33,743 nucleotides of DNA from Apophysomyces variabilis (GCA_002749535.1 MZZL01000011.1:1-33743); one strand, 5' to 3'; positions 19,928 to 31,189 are shown, counted from the stretch's first letter. Notes: generated by a model from the letters alone, not told the origin. Translations and numbers: made by a program.

Positions 19928-20401
19928 CTACCTTAAAGAAGCAGGGTTTCCAAACTTGACTGTCTGGTTCATCTTGCTATAAGGCCAAATGACGTGGAAG
20001 CAGTTGTTCAAATCAAGGCTTTGCACCAGTCCAGCTGTGCTTGTCAATCCATCAACGTCAACCACCCTCAAGACCCCCCTGTCAGACATGGTTCTGGAAA
20101 GCACTAGGAAGTGATTGCTTTGCTGATTCATGTTTTTATAGAAATGGACAACTACAAAAATTTGTCTGTCTCCCTGATGCTGGTGGTATACATAGAACTG
20201 AGTCTCCCTAAAGAACATTTCATAAATCTCACAGCCAGCATTGCTAAGGCAATCAAGTTCAGACCTGTAAATTGCCCATCCAATAACATATAACTGAAAC
20301 TTATGTTATCCTGGCAATTTTATACAACGCCAATGAATTGCATTAGCTAAAGTCATAGCAGTTATCATAAAGCTTGCTAGAATAAACACAACTGTCCTTC
20401 C
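19928..20401 (-). pseudogene. C-terminal part of CACTA transposase C
   Basis: On the minus strand the frame ends at a TAG at 19929-19931. The last exon (ETQFYVYHQHQGD, VLRVVDVDGL, FHVIWPYSKMN, VKFGNPASLR) aligns along its whole length, at roughly half identity, with the last exon of element B (ETQFFIYHQHDTD, MLKVVDVGGL, FHIVWPYGKIN, FKFGNPSSLG). Upstream (20300-20401) KDSCVYSSKLYDN matches KDSCVYASKLHDH of B. The codon run is cut at 20401 by hAT1 and continues at 31190 with GRVWKD. At least two stops lie between. Confidence 0.87.
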
Positions 20402-20545
20402 TAGGGATCTTCACGGGTCAGGTCAGGTCAGGTTGAAGGTCAACCCATATCCGATCCATTTATAAACAGATAACCTGTATTCAACCCGTTTATATAAGGC
20501 GGGTTGATGGGTCGGGTACAGGTCAACCAATAGTATTTAAAGATA
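20402..20545. repeat. Left terminal and subterminal repeats of hAT1
   Basis: After the TAGGGATC terminus come CACGGGTCAGG, further AGGTCAGG units, inverted CAACCC copies and GGGTTGATGGGTCGGG. The same GGGTCAGGT / CAACCCATAT sites recur at the other end. They are typical short subterminal sites bound by hAT transposases. Confidence 0.85.
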
Positions 20546-20873
20546 CGAATATAGTTAAGCACTTTGACGTTTGTGTAATAAAAAGTACGTTGTAAAACGC
20601 AGCAATAGTTTATTTGTAGCCTTGCAAAATATAGCAGAAACAAGTAAGAAAAAAAGAAAGGAATTTTTTTTGCAAATTAAAGTGGTAATGTCATATGATG
20701 GTATGATGTCATAATGGTGCAATGGCATCTGTTGAAAGGACGGTCAAAGTAAAAGAAGTGTATTTATTTTCTGACAAAGGTTTTAAAGCAAGGTATAAGA
20801 GAGAAAGGTGTCAAAGTAAAAATAAAAACAAAGGGGACAGAATTTTTTGGGGACTGTAAAAAGCTTTCTTGTT
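20546..20873. other. Non-coding left arm of hAT1
   Basis: AT-rich sequence between the subterminal sites and the 3' end of the transposase. No gene or repeat is recognised. Confidence 0.6.
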
Positions 20874-21139
20874 TTATTTTTCTTCACAAAAACTTTTTTC
20901 TTGGCCGTTTAACGCCTTTTGCTAAGAGTTAACCAATACTAATTGCTGAAGTGATTCCTGCGACAAACGATTGTGTTCAAATGGTATAAAAAACTTTGCT
21001 CGTAAAAAGCATCATTCTGATGGTGCTGATGTTGCTGGCACTGCTAGGTATCATAACGCCATTTCAGACAACTCTTTCCACTGCATGCTATGACTCTTCC
21101 AGTACTCCAGTGCTTGCGTTGATTCTGCGAACGTCCCTT
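20874..21139 (-). pseudogene. C-terminal dimerisation domain of hAT1 transposase
   Basis: Read on the minus strand from the CTT duplication: ALEYWKSHSMQWKELSEMAL, stop, YLAVPATSAPSE, stop, CF, and FIPFEHNRLSQESLQQLVLV. This is the hATC dimerisation block, usually W...P.LS.MA..YL..PATS..SER.FS...........NRL.......L. Both TGA stops sit where Arg is expected (CGA to TGA). A TAG then replaces the usual Trp of the final NSW; a second stop follows at 20874. This segment joins in frame to IAEALQ-side coding at 28098 once element B is removed. Confidence 0.9.
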
Positions 21140-21158
21140 CACTATGGTCACAGACCTT

Positions 21159-21400
21159 ACTAAAAGTAGTGAAAACGCACTAAAAGTAGTGAAAACGCAC
21201 TAAAAGTAGTAAATCTGTACTAAAAGTAGTAAAATCACTAAAAGTAGTGAATTTCTCACTAAAAGTAGTGAAGTGCGTACTAAAAGTAGTGAGTCTACTC
21301 TAAAAGTAGTGAAAGCTACACTGAAAGTAGTAAATCCACTCTAAAAGTAGTGAACGTGCTAAAGTAGCTAATATGCTCTAAAAATAGTGATTAATTCGTT
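21159..21400. repeat. Left subterminal array of element B
   Basis: About ten units of ACTAAAAGTAGTGAAA(ACGC) stand at a 19-22 bp spacing, all in the same direction; the last copies are degenerate (GCTAAAGTAGC, TCTAAAAATAGTG). Confidence 0.92.
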
Positions 21401-21949
21401 AGCGTGGCAAAAGTTCACTAATGGTAGCTATTGTATTTTTTTTTAGTAATATCTGATATTCTGCTTTAGAAACTGATCGCTTCAAGTAAAAGTTACTTCT
21501 GGTGATGCTAATGTGTCTACACTTCTAGTATTTGTGAATGTCTACTTGTTAAGTGGGATTTACTATGAATTCGAAAGGTTTCAGTATAATATATTTGTAA
21601 GTTAGACAGTGTTCTGAAGGTGATTATGGTCAATAGCAAATACGTTCTTAACAGGACTGAATTTATTAAAACGGATGGGATGAAATCACTATAACTATAT
21701 GGTCCTTTGATACTATGACGCTTGGTGTGATGGGATGTGATTGGGGCATTACATAGTTAATTGGGACAACTTTATAAGGTAGAAGTATGACAAGGATGAG
21801 GCAAGGTTTACTAAAATAATTTATAAGTCAAACAAAAAATAACAACAAGGGAATAGAGAAAAAGGAAGAAAAGAAAAAAGAGGAAAGAAAAGACTACGTA
21901 AGCAATACCAGAAAGAAGTTGGCAGTGGGGGAAAAAAAAAAGGTCGTGA
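21401..21949. other. Non-coding left arm of element B
   Basis: No gene recognised. The purine-rich part 21830-21945 directly follows the transposase stop and should be its 3' untranslated region. Confidence 0.6.
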
Positions 21950-24900
21950 CTACCCAAGGGAGCTGGGGTTGCCGAACTTGAACCTTCTGTTGATTTTTCC
22001 ATACGGCCAAACAATATGAAACTGTGTAGTGGAATTCACCTTTGGAATCAATCCAGCAGCTTCGTTTAACCCCCCAACGTCAACAACCTTCAGCATCCCA
22101 GAATCAGATAGGTTCTTGATGAGGATCGGAAACCGATCGCGTTCCTGCCAAAAATTTCGGTAAAAACACACAACAGCCAGAATCCGCTTGTCAGTGTCAT
22201 GTTGATGGTAAATAAAAAATTGTGTTTCACCAACAAACACTTCACGATGTTCTCGTCCAGACCAACTAAATGAAGATTGAAAACGTGTAAGGCATTGTAT
22301 GATAAAACGACCAGGCATCTTACCTCATCTTGGTGAACTCATATATAGCAAGCAAGTTACATCTGTTCGATCCATGTTGGTGGTCATGGAGTTTACTGGC
22401 ATAAACGCAGCTATCTTTCCATATGCGACCAGCCAACAGGAAGTGTGGATGTAGTTGCGGAATAACATCGTCTACCGGCATACTTGCTTCAAACTTGCAG
22501 TGACTCATCCAGAAACTGGCTAATGCGTTTCGCAGCATATCTCCTATGATGCCCTCTATTCCGAGAAATGAATGCAGGTCGATTTCTTTATGGTAAGGTC
22601 TCCATATCTGTGGTTCAGTGGATTCTGATGTTGGGGACAGATAGGATAATTCATCATATGGTACTGACTGTTGCAATTGTGGATGCACACGTTCTACGAA
22701 ATGGAAAGCTGCCAGCTTCTCAATAAGATTGCTTGCGTTTTGTCCTGGGGCGGCCATTGATCGGATCATCTTTTTGTACAGACTGTTGGTACGTTCCATA
22801 CAGCGTGTGGAAAAGGAACGTAGAGGGCCAAGATTGCGCAATGTACTGGCAATGTGCGAAAGGTAATGTTGCGTGATGGTAAATACCAGTGGTCTAAGTG
22901 TTCCTTTGCCATTGTTGTAGTGCGCCAACAGGAAAGACTGCCATTCACGAATGTTTCTAAACGACGAAAAGAAGGTATTAGATACAGTATATATTTCTAT
23001 ATAATAACATACCGTTCAACAGTGCTCAGATCTGCTGCACTGATTTCCCACTGCAAACTTATTTGACAAGTAAGGATCAATTTCAGAACTGCAAAACGGG
23101 TCTCATCTTGCTCCAAGCTGTTGACTATGATGGTGGGAACAACGTACAAAAGGAAGTCTAGCCAGTCGACTGCCCGGTAATGGCCTGAATCAGTTGCTGT
23201 ATTGTTCCATTTACCCTGAAATGCAGTAGGCATATACTGGTGAGAGCTCTGTACTGCATCTCCAATCATACGCAAAGTGATACCTGTCTTTAGCTTGAAA
23301 GGATATTGTTCTATGATCGTGTTGTCACCAAACTTTTGTTTATCGTTGAGCAACAAGTTCCACAGAAGTCTTGCCAATCCATGCCCGAGCAGATGCATCT
23401 CATCGAGCCCAAAGAACAAAGATCCTGTGAATGATCGTAGGTGTGCAAATGGAACTGGCGCCCTGATCCCTCTATCCTGTTGATATTGCAAAGGTGATAT
23501 GACAGCTTGTCAGCATCTTATGCCTGATCTGTGAAGTAAATGCAACGTACCTCGTCACCTTGTTTGTACTGCTCCACCGATCACATGGTAAAAGTTTGCT
23601 GTTGGTTCGGAATGAAGTACATGCCAGTCGTCTTTTTTCCCTCAATCAAACATTGTCAACAGCCATACGTATGTGAAAAGGTGGCATGATTGCAAAGACT
23701 GGCGGCAGCAGGAATGTCACCAGTGGCTAGTAGCAGGTGTACTCTTGCCCTGAATCGCATACCATCCAGCAACTTGACAACCATACCATCATTTTCTGAT
23801 TGACGCAGCTCATGAAGCGTAGGCTCAAGGAACGTCCACAGGTCCCTTGGGTTTCTTGGACCAGGAGTGATACCAATTTGGAGCATATTGTGATTCTCAT
23901 ATCTGTGCATGGTAAGGATCTTAAAGTTAGCATAATTACTTAATTCAAATCTGATACTTACCAAATAGAGAAATCAAAGTTGAGAACAACAAGATGCAAC
24001 ATTGTCAAAGAAGTTTTGCTCATGTTAAATGGTTGGAAGCCATCGACGTACAACGTCAGGGCGATGTCGTGCATTCCTCTGAACAGGTCCTTATCGTGGC
24101 ATAGCGATTGGTATACTGTCCCGTCAAAGATGTCCCTGTACATCCCTTCCTCGTTCTGGAAATTATGGCAGTAGGACAGGAGCTTGCGCGTCTCCTCATC
24201 ACCAAGCATGCGAGCCAGCTGTCCAGCAATTGGAAGGATCTTCATTGTCTGCGCTGGCTGCAAAATGGGTTCGCCATTTGCCTGGCGCTTGTTAGATTCC
24301 TTGTATCAGCTTTCTTTGCATTCGTTGCAGACAGTCTTAGGTTCATCTTTCATATACAAGATACAACCGTTATGACATACGTCATATACTTCTGGCTGTA
24401 CATCATATTCCTCTTTTACCAGCTTGTCAGACAAGTGGTAACTGAGCAGAGGGCAGTGTTGCTGATTCCGATCTACATGTTGGTAAGAAACGTGAAATGC
24501 ACAATAAAATGACACTAACCGTTTTGCACGATTTCAAGGAATTCGTTGAAGATCTTCACCATGTTGTCATAAGCCTTACGAGAGATGTTGGAGCTGACTG
24601 CGGCCATGTAAAGTTTGACGCTCATGCATTCTGTATACATCCAAGAAGTATGTTTCTTGTACTCAAATGTATGGGCACTGTCGTTCGTTTCATCAGAACA
24701 AAGATCCATAGGATCAGAGTCAACTATTTTGCATATCAGTAAGTGCAGTACATGCTTTCATTGCTTACGGTTCTGGCTTTCCATAGCTTCTCCAACTACT
24801 TCATCACCGTCTGACGGAAAGTCAAAAAGCATATCAAGTAGGTCATATTCTTCTGGTTCTTCATTAACGCTGTCTGGCAAGTCAATCAAGTCCAGGATAT

Positions 24901-25273
24901 CAATCTCTCGATCATTCTCAACAGCAGAGACTTCAACATCTTCGGTATGTTCCTCGGTTTCCTAACCATAATATATTAATGACTATTCTGATCACTATTT
25001 TAACAATCGTTATACCGTAGCCTCTTCGTTAAGCTCCAACAAACGAATGTCTCGCTTTTCATGCTGTATAAAGCAAGCTCTTCTATGGCGGTTATAACGC
25101 TTGAGTCCAGTAAAGGTAACATGGCAGATATGGCAGGTAATAATAGTTGGAAGGGTCATGGTGAGTTGATAGAAAAAGATTGAATATGGATGTCCTTTTT
25201 TTTCAACTTTATATATCTTATTCACTCTGTCAATAGCTTGTTGACTGGTTTCTCTGTCAACCAATCTTGTCAT
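21950..25273 (-). pseudogene. Tnp2/Plavaka-like CACTA transposase of element B, nearly intact
   Basis: At least seven exons with 40-60 bp introns. Exons 1-4 are 25273-25016, 24961-24769, 24723-24520 and 24472-23962, with consistent phases; an inner ATG at 25159 (MTLPTIITCHICHVTF) may be the true start. In order: a C2HC-like finger (CHIC..H..C), an acidic region, a zinc-ribbon-like part (YDVCHNGCILY, TVCNEC), IFDGTVYQSL, LTLYVDGFQPFN, MLQIGITPGPRNP, LLATGDIPAAASLCNH, GC*QC, SLFFGLDEMHLLGHG (catalytic Asp block) and FKFGNPSSLG at the end. The enzyme would cut and paste the element in the nucleus. Three TGA codons (near 24304, 23655 and 23590) sit at expected Arg positions. The junction after exon 4 is unclear. 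Confidence 0.9.
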
Positions 25274-26050
25274 GGTATCGTAATATCTTGGTCGTCATTA
25301 TTGTGAGTAATCATACGAAAGTTTGCAGGTATTGGTTCATGCAGATATAGCGCGTATGTAATTTGAAGAGCTTCACTGACAGTACAATTGTACATCAATT
25401 GACACACTTGTATACGCAGTGTGATTGGCTCCCCTTGTTGTCAGAATTCATACGCGACATGGAAGCTAACGCGTAATGCATATTAAAAGAGCGATTGTAA
25501 AGGTGAGTTCATGATTGGTGCTAGTAAGTATGATTCACGTTGAGCATGATGGATTGATTTCCACATGGAATGATTGAAATCGCATATATTCCTGAATAAT
25601 AAAGGTAAGACAAGTGAACGTGTTAATGGTAACATGCATATTCTTACAAAGTCGTTGTAGTTTTCTTTTTTAAAAACTTTTTATTGACAAAAATTCGCAA
25701 TATCAACACCGCTTGAATTTTTCGTTTTGGCTAAGTGAACAGTAACCTCAGCGCTGCTATTTATGGCAACTGTCCAATCATTATGCAATATTTTCCTTGA
25801 GTAACAGTTGATCCGTCCCTGTACACACCAATTACACCTATCATATATAGTCTGCAAGAAGACTATGGTGATTCTACACGACCATTCTATTATAAATCAG
25901 GAAGATGTTCATTATGACTCATAGAACAGATTATCAACATCACGTCGTATGAAGACGTGCTTTTTTTTAGCAACTAATATAAATACTAGTAAGATTTGAA
26001 AGGTACGTATTTATTATCTCTTTTAACATCACTTTATTTTTTTATTGAAA
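25274..26050. promoter_or_regulatory. Shared upstream region of the two element B genes
   Basis: The 777 bp between two divergent genes contain no coding frame and should hold both promoters. A T-rich tract (ACTTTATTTTTTTATTG) lies directly before the plus-strand ATG. I saw no array of the terminal motif here. Confidence 0.5.
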
Positions 26051-26888
26051 ATGTCATCAACTACCAACAACAACCAAAGGCGAGAAAATGCAAACGCAGA
26101 ATTGCGTAGAATCTTGAGCGAGGTCATAGATGAGAAGCTTCCTGGTTTGGTTGAGGCATCAGTGCGCAAGGTTATGTTGGAACAGCAGGTGGAGTCTTTG
26201 TCTATGTTCAGTAGCCAGCAGTTTGGCAGCCAACAGTTCAGCATCTTGGGTGATATAAGTGTTCCAAACAATGCTCCTATGGCAATTGTTCGTGGTGAAA
26301 CTCCCCCTTCCCGCTGGGTTCCCAAAGATATTTGGAATCAACCTATTCTGTTACAGTCTCACTTGCCTGTTGACTTGGATACGTCCACTCTGCACTGGTT
26401 AGAAGCGAGGGATCACAAAAGACAGCAGGGAAAAAGCTCCATCCTTCGAAGCTTATGGTTTCTTATCTGCAATGAGCACCCTCGGTCGCCAGTGTCATTC
26501 TTGCAATCCCAGTACCTGCATCTGGGACAGAAGGCGCAAACGGTGTTACAGCAACTAGAAGTGGCGTGTGGTTTCTCAGCGACCACACACAGCTGGAGCA
26601 AGGTGCCAGGTGAAAAGCGCAAAGCCGCTTATATTACTATGGAGGCAATGGCGCTAGAGATGGGTGTCCCTTTGGACCTTTGCGAGAACTACTGGGGGGC
26701 AGATTGTCTGATTAAGCGCAAATGGCAGAATGCTTATAATCAACGTAACAGGTAAGTAAATGTGATGTCTTGATTGCATGCTTATTGATAAACATATGTT
26801 AGACTTTCTGCTCAAAGCAATGACCAACAGTAAAAGAGTCACTTGCTTATATTTCAGAACTATAAGGTTACAGGCGGCCACAGTTTAA
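26051..26888 (+). CDS. Second gene of element B, intact, unknown function
   Basis: The ATG at 26051 gives MSSTTNNNQRRENANAELRR. The first exon runs to 26751; GTAAGT at 26752 and TTTCAG ending at 26857 define an intron, after which TIRLQAATV and a stop follow (about 244 residues). The N-terminus is polar with a probable helix (LRRILSEVIDEKLPGLVEAS) and a Gln-rich stretch with FSSQQFGSQQFS. The C-terminal part is rich in Trp and basic residues (YWGADCLIKRKWQNAYNQRN). There is no signal peptide or membrane segment. I do not recognise it. As the only other gene of a CACTA element it may be the TnpA-like protein binding the terminal arrays; that is inference from position. Confidence 0.8.
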
Positions 26889-27765
26889 AATAGGTTGCGT
26901 CAGATATAAGAACTATTTAACCAATAAAAATCTGTGTCAAGATCGACTCAAAAAACCAAGTAAAAAGTTCCCACCATCGTTTTTTTTTCTTCTTTTGTTC
27001 TTCTTTTCGTCTCTCCTAATACCGGTTAAAGTTTTTTTTTGGGGTGCAAGTCATTACTTTCCTTCATTCTACTCTAACATTGTTTGTATAGGTACTATTG
27101 TCTAACGAAGTACATGCTAACCTCTCTATACTACAGGCAATTAGTGTTGGCGCTAATGGGCATTCTATGTAGTGCTTTTTGTCAGTCAATAGGTAATTTG
27201 TTTATTTCTTACAACGTCTTCTTACACCTCCTATAGTACACTCAACTATCACTATTACTTTTGCGCCTCATTCCAAACAAAACACTGTACAGCTTCAGCA
27301 CTCAAAATCAGTTTCACCAAGGTAATTGAGTTGCTTACTTCTTATTGCTGTGCTTATAATTGAAAGTTTAACACTCTCTTTTTTTAGTATACTAGTATAA
27401 AGCTTTGCACAGTAAACGGCATTGTCACTGCTTTATCGCTATTGTACAGATGACTTGGAATCTGTTCTCACTTTCATTACGGCTATAAGGTAAAGGATCC
27501 TTTTCATATGGTTTATAGTTACTCATCTTTTTGTATTTCATAAGATCCTTGTGTTGCAGCTATCTATGAGGCTTACTTTGAAAATCTTTTTGGCTGACAA
27601 CGTTAACTCTATTTATTAATCGTTGTTCTCATTGTAAGGTTATTATCCTTGTTAAAATGCGTTTGCACATATTTTTCTTTTCTGGTCATGGTAAGTAAAT
27701 GTAAACAAAAATATAGGACTAGTTTTTTTAGTGTAATTACATAGGTTCTTTTATCCAATAAAACG
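26889..27765. other. Non-coding right arm of element B with splice-site-like pairs
   Basis: No long open frame. Between 27090 and 27560 are several closely spaced acceptor- and donor-like sequences (CTACAG at 27136, GTAATT at 27193, CTATAG at 27236, GTAATT at 27322, TTTTTAG at 27387, GTAAAG at 27490, TTGCAG at 27559). They could bound short exons of a spliced leader or a decayed gene. None gives a protein I recognise. Confidence 0.4.
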
Positions 27766-28075
27766 TACTTTACCATCACTACTTTATTACTACTTTACTA
27801 CTACTATGAATTATAGTAATCACTACTTTTTAACTACTTGATCGCTGTCTGAAAATTTAGTAGTTACTACTTTTTAACTACTTGATCGCTGTCTCAAAAT
27901 TTAGTGGTTACTACTTTTTAACTACTTGATCGCTGTCTAAAATTGTAGTGGTTACTACTTTTCTACTACTTTATCATTGTAGTTGAATTTTAGTAGTTAC
28001 TACTTTTTTACTACTTTATAACTAACAGGGCATCTTTAGTATTTACTAAAAGTAGTAAATGTTACTACTTTTAGT
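27766..28075. repeat. Right subterminal array of element B
   Basis: Four 44-45 bp direct units of the form ACTACTTTTTAACTACTTG plus ATCGCTGTCT and AAAATTTAGTAGTT span about 27822-28000. They are framed by further ACTACTTT copies and by TACTAAAAGTAGTAAATG / TTACTACTTTTAGT next to the terminus. The core is the complement of the left-array ACTAAAAGTAGT. Confidence 0.9.
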
Positions 28076-28097
28076 TGACCCTGTGGTCATAGTGCTT

Positions 28098-30110
28098 CTG
28101 CAATGTACTCACTCAACTGATCGCTGGGCGCCTTTGGCTTGAACAATTGAATCTTCTTTTGTGGCATTTCGTTTGATGGCACATTAAGCTTTAGATGAAA
28201 AGCTTCTTCCCAAACCGCTTGCACTGCATGCTTTGATTGCATGATCCATTCCGTTAGCCATTCAATGTCACTCCACCATTGGTACTTTGCGCGTGGATCA
28301 AGAGCTGTTACAATGGAGTAGACTGGTGCAGTACTTCTACTGTAATATTCCTTCAACTTGGAATGAGCAAAGTTAGCAGCAAGAGCAATAGTTGGGAACG
28401 TCTAACGAACATAAAAGTTAGTAAGTGTTTGTGATAGTACTTTTAAACTTGTATTTCTTACCGCCATTTTTTCTTCTTTCTATTTTTCCACATGGTCAAA
28501 CAACCAGTTATACACAGGTATGGTACTGTTTATCGTCAGATACAATGCACCTGAGAGTTCTGAAGTAAATGTATCAAAGCCAGAAAGTAGATTCTGAACT
28601 TCTTCAACGCAATGCCAATCTTCTAAAGAAAGTCTATAAGTGGACACTTCACTTGAGGTTTGCCAAACATCATTATATGCTTTTTGCTGCTCATGTGCTC
28701 TTTGGAGCATCATAAAGGTAGAGTTCCAGCATGTCTTGATATCCATGATCAATTCTTTGCTTGGTAGACTGTTGGTAGTACAATATCATTTGTACATTTC
28801 TCTTCTTTGTGGTGAAGATCTAATCTTGATGATACCATGATGAAGACGTTGGATAATGTTACTTATAAGATAAGTTCAGTTACTATTGGTATGTATTTTT
28901 GTAACAGTAATGCTTACCAACAGAATTGCTAATAGTATTCTCATTTCCATCAACAGTTTGATCACCATTCAAATCATCATTGGCCTCTGCTAGCAATCTA
29001 TCTTTTATAACTGATTGTGCTGCCAAATTGATAATATGTCCAATGCAAAAGATGCGATTTTCATCCGCCTTGAAGATGCCACTTCCAACTAACGTTTCCA
29101 ATTTTCTTGCCATTGCAATCATGCTGGATGCATTGTCTGTTGTTATGAAAAACGGTTTTGAGGTAAGATCAAATTTAGCTAACACCATCATGATTGTCTG
29201 AGCTATGTTTGATCCAGAATGAGGGCCGTTGAGAGGTTCAAATCTGATAACGATCGATTATTGCTTCCAGTTTGAATCAATCCAGTGTGCTGTTATCCCA
29301 AGGAATGCATCTCTAAGATCACTTGTCTAACCGTCAACCGTGTATGACATATAAGGCTGATCCTTCAGAAGATCGGTTATTTGTTGCTGATACTGTTCAT
29401 AGTATTTCTGATGATCACGTTTGATAGTAGATGCACTAGGAAGTTTTAGGCTGGCAAGATCAGGAGCGCTATGAGCGAGATAAAGGAGTTCTTGCAACGT
29501 TTGATGGGAAACAGACGTGTATGGAGAGGCGGTAGATATCATATCAGCAACAAGGATTTGCCAAAACTTTTCTTTGCTGAAAATTGATTTTTGGACCGTT
29601 CTATCAGCGTTGGTAAAGTACATATTGAGAGGTCCATTGAAAAGAGGAATAGAACCAGCATTAGCAGCAGGAGAATCCTTGGAAATTTTATGCTTGGATA
29701 AAAGATGTCTGATTACATTGCCAGTAGATCCATCACCACTGGCAAACTCATGGTTACAACGACTGCCAGAACGACTAATGTAGTTGTAAACGATCTTGTT
29801 AACACCTCCAACTTTTTGCTAGGTTGCCCAATTGTTTACAAAGATCCAGCTGGTTGGAGTCCTTTGCTTCTTGTTTGGTGGGGCAGGTGACGAACTGTCA
29901 TCAACGTTTGCTTCCGACATATATGACTCTTGTCTTGAAAGTTCAGCATCTGATCCAGCGTCCTCAATTTCTGTCACCATAGTGGACAACATATCCTGTA
30001 TACAATTAGATATGGCTAAGAAGGTATATTACTTACATCAGTCAATTCAGAAGCTTGACGTTGAGCATTGGTCGAGCTTTTAGCGAATGAATATTGTATT
30101 GTATCAGGTA
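28098..30110 (-). pseudogene. hAT1 transposase, N-terminal and catalytic part
   Basis: From an upstream exon near 30110-30043 (AKSSTNAQRQASELTD), an intron, and MLSTMVTEIEDAGSD, the minus-strand frame carries a BED-type finger (SRCNHEFASGDG, NVIRHLLSKHKI). It continues with YMSYTVDG*TS (first catalytic Asp), FLGITAHWID, FFITTDNASSMIAMA (second Asp), HIINLAAQSVI, IRSSPQRREMY, MDIKTCWNSTFMML and YSIVTALDPRAKYQW. It ends at the CTT duplication before element B; the dimerisation domain is at 20874-21139. Introns of about 35-55 bp occur near 28900 and 28440. At least five stops (TAG, TAG, TAA, TGA, TAG) break it, including TAG for the Trp of DGWTS. Confidence 0.9.
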
Positions 30111-31040
30111 AGAAAAAAGATAACAGAGAGATAATGCTTTTCTCATTGGTTAATGCTTTCTGATTATATAGCTTTCTACCGCAGCACTTGTACAATCTTC
30201 TTTTTTTTCCTTCTACTTCAAAACAGGAAGTTTACTACGCTATTACTATGATAGCAGCTTTACAATAGTTGTCAATTACTGCGGCAGGACATGTTCTTAG
30301 TAAGATTGGACCTTTTAGATTGATCTTCAACTTCACCAAAGTCAGCATCCCTTTTGTGGTAATTTACTGCGGTTGCCAAACATCATTACATCGTGCCAAC
30401 CATTGTTTTCTTACTGTGGCAGTCTTTGCAAACGTATATGCTTTGGCCTAATAGTAGAGTATTGAAGGTAAGCGTTTTATATAATGCCTGTTTTAGCTGT
30501 TCAATTGCTACAAAAATAAAATGGAGAGCTTTTTCATTTATTCTTTGTTATACATAAACGAGTTTTGACATAGTAGTCAGTTTAAGCTTTACGCTTGTAA
30601 TGTCATGCTGCTTTGTCATTACAAAAATCTGAATCAACATGTGTTTAGACATTCTATTAATCTTGCAAAGGGTACTTTTTTTTCTTTTTACTGCGACAAG
30701 CTTGTCAAACATTTTTCTTCTCCCCAACAGACTTCTTGCAAAAGACTACAATAAATCTAAACTATGAAAACAGATTGTTGCCTTTCACATTTGATTAAGA
30801 ACAACATCGTCATGCTAATGACGGTCAAAATCAGATGCTTTTACTTTAACAGTGTAATGTAGCTACCATTTGAACATGCATAGTTGCAATGCTAAATGAC
30901 AATTGTTCACTTATGCGTTCTTATCTTGACACCCAATAAACATGTCTTATAATACTGTTTAAAAGGAATGCATTTGAATGCTTTTACTGACTAAGACATT
31001 ATTGAACACTTTTTTCTATGGTGACTCTACCTAGAAAAGC
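30111..31040. other. Non-coding right arm of hAT1
   Basis: AT-rich region upstream of the hAT1 transposase. A 60-codon plus-strand frame at 30269-30451 shows no recognisable motif and I do not call it. Promoter sequence for the transposase is expected here. Confidence 0.5.
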
Positions 31041-31181
31041 TAAATGGGTTAAACGGGTCAGGTCAGGTTACTACTTTCTTGACCTGTTTATTAACCGGGT
31101 CATAAAATAGCAACCCATATCTGGTCTAAACGGATACAGATCGGGTCAGGTTGACAGGTCACGGATATATGGTGATCCCTA
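31041..31181. repeat. Right terminal and subterminal repeats of hAT1
   Basis: GGGTCAGGTCAGG, GACCTG, AACCGGGTC, CAACCCATAT and GGGTCAGGTTGACAGGTC lead to the end GATCCCTA at 31181. These are the same sites as at 20410-20530. Confidence 0.87.
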
Positions 31182-31189
31182 GTCCTTCC

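Larger units (their letters stand above)
18550..20401 (-). mobile_element. CACTA element C, left part
   Basis: The element begins near 18550 with TATTACAGTAATAGG, which equals a CACTACAGT terminus after two C-to-T changes. A long subterminal array and then the 3' end of a minus-strand transposase follow. It is interrupted at 20401 by hAT1 (TSD GTCCTTCC) and its coding sequence resumes at 31190. It sits in gypsy element G. The proposed 3-bp target ATC cannot be checked because the other end is outside the window. Confidence 0.75.
21140..28094 (-). mobile_element. CACTA (EnSpm) element B, complete, 6,955 bp
   Basis: The left end is CACTATGGTCACAGACC; the right end, read inward, is CACTATGACCACAGGG; both run into ACTAAAAGTAGT repeats. 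A 3-bp duplication CTT lies at 21137-21139 and 28095-28097. The minus-strand transposase (21950-25273) and plus-strand second gene (26051-26888) diverge from a 0.8-kb interval. It is inserted in the hAT1 transposase, just before the dimerisation domain. With three stops in about 3 kb of coding sequence it is much younger than A or C. Confidence 0.95.
20402..31181 (-). mobile_element. hAT element hAT1, with CACTA element B inside
   Basis: The ends are TAGGGATC (20402) and GATCCCTA (31181), perfect 8-bp inverted repeats. They are flanked by an 8-bp duplication GTCCTTCC at 20394-20401 and 31182-31189, the hAT hallmark. It interrupts the transposase of element C between GRVWKD and SCVY. Without the 6,955-bp element B and one CTT the element is about 3.8 kb. 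It codes one minus-strand transposase, now broken by B and by stops. Confidence 0.95.

Noticed and set aside
20874..29992. Recoded stop codons (TGA as Arg)
   Set aside because: TAG and TAA interrupt the same genes too, shifts are present in older elements, and hAT2 has no internal stops. Decay by deamination explains it better.
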